Below are positions 6,176 through 8,367 of a stretch of 8,367 nucleotides of DNA, in pieces (the stretch's first letter is position 1; every line of letters starts with the position of its first letter). The notes under the pieces were generated by a model. That model worked only from the letters and a program-made list of their open reading frames with translations, searched no databases and was not told where the DNA came from. Source of the stretch: a bacterium. Its GTDB lineage: Bacteria > SZUA-182 > SZUA-191 > JAJRXT01. The position numbers and the translations under genes were made by a program. The stretch lies in the NCBI GenBank assembly GCA_024277605.1, contig JAJRUU010000165.1, positions 1 to 8,367 of the forward strand, written 5' to 3'.

Positions 6176-6651
6176 TCTTTCTTTTTCGTATGGCAATGAT
6201 AACACTTCGTGGGAATTTCAGCCGGAGAGCCAGCGGCCCCTTGGTAACCATCCTCCAGCAGTTTCTTATGGCAGGCGCCGCACGCCAGATGAAATACGTC
6301 TTTAAGGTCTAATTTCTGACCCTTGTAGGCATATTTACCTTTAGATACCACCATTCGTGCAGCGTGACACCTTCGGCACGCCCTGGGGTCCTGCCCCTCT
6401 TTCCATTTATGGTGGCAAACGGCACAAGATTCGTTTAATTCCTTGATTATGCTCTGATGTTTCTTATGGGAAAAGATAACTTCCTTGGTATCAATATCAA
6501 CAAATTCTTCTCTTTTAAGCGGCCCTCTCAACTTCAAAGCCTCAATTGCCTGCTGCACCCTTGTTTCAAAATCGCTATCTGCAGCCTCCCCTGAGGGGTG
6601 GTTAAGCAGGAGCACCGATAAAACCATGCCGCAGATTATATATCTTCTCAT
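6172..6651 (-). CDS. Periplasmic tetraheme class III cytochrome c (c3-like)
   Basis: This 159-residue precursor has a signal peptide (basic start, hydrophobic 5-17, likely cleavage near Ala23-Ala24). It has four CxxCH heme-binding motifs: CAVCH (76-80), CRRCH (92-96), CGACH (124-128) and CYHCH (150-154). FSHKKH (60-65), the doubled His after the first motif and HLACGACH (121-128) give the distal His pattern of cytochrome c3, so low-potential bis-His hemes and periplasmic electron transfer are expected. The ATG at 6649-6651 follows GAGAGG. An upstream TTG frame extension runs into the MITE and is rejected. Its stop overlaps the queH start by ATGA. The physiological partner (hydrogenase, formate dehydrogenase or a membrane complex) is not in the window. 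A direct role in queuosine synthesis is unlikely, because the protein is exported and QueH is cytoplasmic. Confidence 0.88.
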   Translation of the reverse strand: MRRYIICGMVLSVLLLNHPSGEAADSDFETRVQQAIEALKLRGPLKREEFVDIDTKEVIFSHKKHQSIIKELNESCAVCHHKWKEGQDPRACRRCHAARMVVSKGKYAYKGQKLDLKDVFHLACGACHKKLLEDGYQGAAGSPAEIPTKCYHCHTKKKE

Positions 6652-6675
6652 ACTTCCTCTCGTGATTCCAATGAT

Positions 6676-6684
6676 TTTATACCA
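6676..6684 (-). promoter_or_regulatory. Possible extended -10 promoter at the MITE edge
   Basis: On the minus strand the terminal repeat ends ...TTGG and runs into TATAAAAT, giving TGG-TATAAA (6676-6684), an extended -10 pattern 25 nt before the cytochrome ATG. There is no clear -35. Transcription would start near 6669, leaving a leader just long enough for the GAGAGG ribosome binding site. It would allow cytochrome, queH and queA to be expressed independently of ruvB. Confidence 0.35.
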
Positions 6685-6818
6685 AGTTGCAATCAAACAT
6701 ATACTAAATGGGTAGGGAGGGCTTTAGCCCCCGGGCTTTAGCCCTCCGCTCTTCGGTCGGTCTAAAGGCCGACCTACCCGAGTGAGAAATTAGTATCATT
6801 TTGAATGCAACTTGGTAT
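6679..6818. mobile_element. 140-bp MITE-like element with nested palindromes
   Basis: Perfect terminal inverted repeats ATACCAAGTTGCA (6679-6691) and TGCAACTTGGTAT (6806-6818) bound the element. Further paired blocks lie inward: ATACTAA/TTAGTAT (6701-6707, 6790-6796) and GGGTAGG/CCTACCC (6710-6716, 6773-6779). Inside are two hairpins. GGAGGGC/GCCCTCC (6716-6722, 6741-6747) encloses two copies of GGGCTTTAGCCC (6719-6730, 6733-6744), and GGTCGG/CCGACC spans 6755-6774. There is no coding capacity. The whole would fold into a cruciform or a structured RNA. It lies between ruvB and the cytochrome gene, 27 bp from the latter. A clean target duplication is not evident. Confidence 0.75.
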
Positions 6819-6890
6819 TACTATAAGATTTGCTGGTTCTGGGGTTTTTTATATGCTAAAAAATTATCAACTGCCTTTTGGAAGATGTAA

Positions 6891-7931
6891 TTACCACAGC
6901 CTACCTTGATGACCGGGGTCGGGAGTGATTCCGAAGTGTTCATAACACAACCTGGTGGCTACCCGACCACGGGGAGTACGGTTGATATAGCCGGCTTGGA
7001 TGAGGTACGACTCATAGACATCTTCTATAGTATCCTTTTCTTCGTTTATAGCTACCGCCAGTGTATCCAGTCCGACCGGCCCGCCATTGAATTTTTCAAT
7101 AATGGTAAGCAGTAAGGTACGATCCATCTTATCGAAGCCCTGCTCATCTACCTCCAGCATATCAAGCGATTCAATGGCCATCGAATGATCTATACTGCCG
7201 TCTCCCTTAACTTGAGCAAAATCCCGCACCCGCCGCAACAATCGATTGGCGATTCGGGGTGTTCCTCGCGAACGGCGGGCAATCTCCAAAGATCCCTCGG
7301 GCCCAATCTGTACCCCTAAAATAATGGCAGTTCTCTCTATGATAGTTTGCAGCTCTTGATGAGTATAAAAATCCAACCGGCTTATGAAACCGAATCTATC
7401 CCTGAGGGGAGAGGTCAGCAGCCCGGTACGGGTGGTAGCCCCGATCAGGGTAAAGTGAGGCAGTTGATAAGGCAGGGTGCGGGCGCTGGGACCCTGACCG
7501 ATGATAAGATCCAGTTTATAGTCCTCCATGGCAGGATAGAGTTTTTCCTCAGCGACACTATTTAAGCGATGGATTTCATCAATAAACAGAATATCACGAT
7601 CCTGTAAATTGGTAAGAATAGCTGCTAAATCCCCAGGCCGCTCAATAGCTGGGCCGGAAGTAATGCTCAAGTTCACATTCATCTCTTTTGAAATGAGGTA
7701 GGCCAAGGTGGTTTTGCCCAAACCCGGCGGGCCGAAAAACAAAAGATGATCCAGCGCTTCACCTCGTTTCAGCGCAGCCTGAATAAATATTCGCAGATTT
7801 TCTTTCAGCTTTGGCTGACCGATATATTCCTCAAAAGACTGTGGGCGGACATTCACCTCATAGCCTAAGTCTTCTTCCATACATTGGGGGGCAATAGACG
7901 GATTTCTCATGGCAGGTTTAATATCGGACAT
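6891..7931 (-). CDS. ruvB: Holliday junction branch migration ATPase RuvB
   Basis: RuvB is the hexameric motor that, with RuvA, moves Holliday junctions during recombination repair. The 346-residue protein is full length. It has the N-terminal RPQSFEEYIGQ (29-39), Walker A GPPGLGKTT (67-75) and Walker B IDEIHRL (117-123). It also has sensor 1 IGATTR (163-168), the arginine finger in PLRDRFG (175-181), sensor 2 in RGTPRIANRLLRR, and the C-terminal winged helix ending in GYINRTPRGR and HFG. The ATG at 7929-7931 has a weak purine-rich ribosome binding site. ruvA and ruvC are not upstream. Instead a 93-aa hypothetical gene and then an IS end follow, so the usual ruv cluster is either elsewhere or was separated. 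ruvB close to queA and queH is a common bacterial arrangement. Confidence 0.97.
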   Translation of the reverse strand: MSDIKPAMRNPSIAPQCMEEDLGYEVNVRPQSFEEYIGQPKLKENLRIFIQAALKRGEALDHLLFFGPPGLGKTTLAYLISKEMNVNLSITSGPAIERPGDLAAILTNLQDRDILFIDEIHRLNSVAEEKLYPAMEDYKLDLIIGQGPSARTLPYQLPHFTLIGATTRTGLLTSPLRDRFGFISRLDFYTHQELQTIIERTAIILGVQIGPEGSLEIARRSRGTPRIANRLLRRVRDFAQVKGDGSIDHSMAIESLDMLEVDEQGFDKMDRTLLLTIIEKFNGGPVGLDTLAVAINEEKDTIEDVYESYLIQAGYINRTPRGRVATRLCYEHFGITPDPGHQGRLW

Positions 7932-8025
7932 GTTTTTTCTCTAGAGAATTGTTACCCTCTTTTTACTGATAGATAAATACTACTACGCGATATTGTGCTT
8001 TTATTAAAACAGCAAGCCGATACGG

Positions 8026-8307
8026 TTACTCGCTAAACCCTTGTTGAGATATACAGGTAATTATATTTTGCCGGTTAATTACAATAAAAGCAACTGCTTT
8101 CTGTTCACCATCCGGGGTAATAAGTTGGGCATCGGTTAAGGGTAAGAAAGGCTTATCACTGGCTTGAAGATTTAAGGTATCAGTCAACCTTATTCTGTGG
8201 GCCAGATGCACAAACCCCTTAACCTCTGCCCCATTGCTGAGCTGAAGATGAACTAAAACATTTTTCTTCTCAACATATAGTGGATTCATTCCTCGAGACT
8301 GACCCAT
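8026..8307 (-). CDS. Small hypothetical protein, possibly DUF6812-like
   Basis: This 93-residue soluble protein has no signal peptide or membrane segment. Alternating hydrophobic strands (NVLVHLQLSNGAEVKGFVHL, QKAVAFIVINRQNIITCI) surround a central RLTDTLNLQASDKPFLPLTDAQLI. That layout suggests a small beta-barrel domain. The pattern of R-x-x-D-x-LN followed by FL-x-L-x-D resembles small conserved proteins I associate with DUF6812, but I cannot confirm this without a search. The ATG at 8305-8307 follows AGGAGA, a good Shine-Dalgarno. The stop is 94 bp before ruvB. The putative IS end begins 19 bp upstream of the start, so the native promoter has been displaced. Confidence 0.7.
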   Translation of the reverse strand: MGQSRGMNPLYVEKKNVLVHLQLSNGAEVKGFVHLAHRIRLTDTLNLQASDKPFLPLTDAQLITPDGEQKAVAFIVINRQNIITCISQQGFSE

Positions 8308-8326
8308 TTTCTCTCCTATGTTAAGC

Positions 8327-8367
8327 CACTACTGTCCGGTAAAAAAATTTTAATGGTACAAAAACAT
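8327..8367. mobile_element. Putative IS end (right edge of window), truncated by the window
   Basis: CACTACTGTCCGGT (8327-8340) is the exact inverted copy of 88-101. The sequence beyond it is AT-rich. It includes an ATG at 8353-8355 that opens a frame (M-V-Q-K-H) running off the window, possibly the start of a transposase. Element identity cannot be shown from 41 bp. The match in position and orientation with the left edge is the main support. Confidence 0.55.

Noticed and set aside
6176..6205. GTG start giving a 194-residue QueH
   Set aside because: The added residues are not part of the family N-terminus, and the ATG at 6175 makes an ATGA overlap typical of coupled genes.
6652..6696. Upstream TTG start giving a 174-residue cytochrome
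   Set aside because: The extra 15 residues are encoded partly by the MITE terminal repeat and displace the signal peptide. The ATG at 6651 has a clear ribosome binding site.
1..8367. Composite transposon flanked by two IS copies
   Set aside because: The interior carries core genes (ruvB, queA, guaA) with no cargo typical of transposons. Two independent insertions, or a contig broken at repeats, explain the edges more simply.

Overview
The window is 8.4 kb of moderate-GC bacterial DNA. All recognisable genes but one lie on the minus strand. The content is a mix of chromosomal housekeeping genes (ruvB, queA, queH, guaA), a periplasmic tetraheme cytochrome c3-like protein, an exported YVTN beta-propeller protein and a solitary microcompartment vertex (EutN/CcmL) protein. 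A multiheme cytochrome, Fe-S QueH and a EutN-type protein suggest a Gram-negative anaerobe, for example in or near Desulfobacterota or Nitrospirota. This placement is inference; there is no rRNA or other phylogenetic marker that I can search.

Layout in minus-strand transcription order, right to left. (1) Positions 8327-8367 look like the outer end of an insertion sequence (IS), starting 19 bp upstream of a 93-aa hypothetical gene (8026-8307). (2) ruvB (6891-7931) follows. (3) A 140-bp MITE-like palindromic element (6679-6818) sits between ruvB and the next gene, and its edge forms a plausible extended -10 promoter. (4) The tetraheme cytochrome gene (6172-6651) overlaps queH (5621-6175) by ATGA, and queA (4501-5550) follows. 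QueA and QueH carry out the last two steps of queuosine synthesis in tRNA. (5) A 318-bp gap leads to guaA (2638-4182), which is complete except for an in-frame TAA at codon 27. (6) A short plus-strand ORF for a 28-residue membrane peptide (2512-2598) diverges from the eutN-like gene (2000-2299). Both are preceded by the same 10-bp motif in the same orientation relative to the gene. (7) A gene-poor stretch (1250-2000) holds hairpins, a REP-like 22-bp perfect palindrome with a 16-bp tandem duplication, and one doubtful small ORF. (8) The YVTN propeller gene (21-1232) has eight repeats with an exact 42-residue period. Its last 26 codons are read from a second IS end (1-101).

The two window edges share a 14-bp perfect inverted repeat. 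The simplest reading is a stretch of chromosome lying between two copies of one IS, probably a contig broken at those copies. I see no clear new defence or mobile system. The points most worth a second look are the guaA nonsense codon, the cytochrome-queH translational coupling behind a MITE, the orphan vertex protein with its divergent micropeptide, and the IS-generated chimaeric end of the propeller protein.
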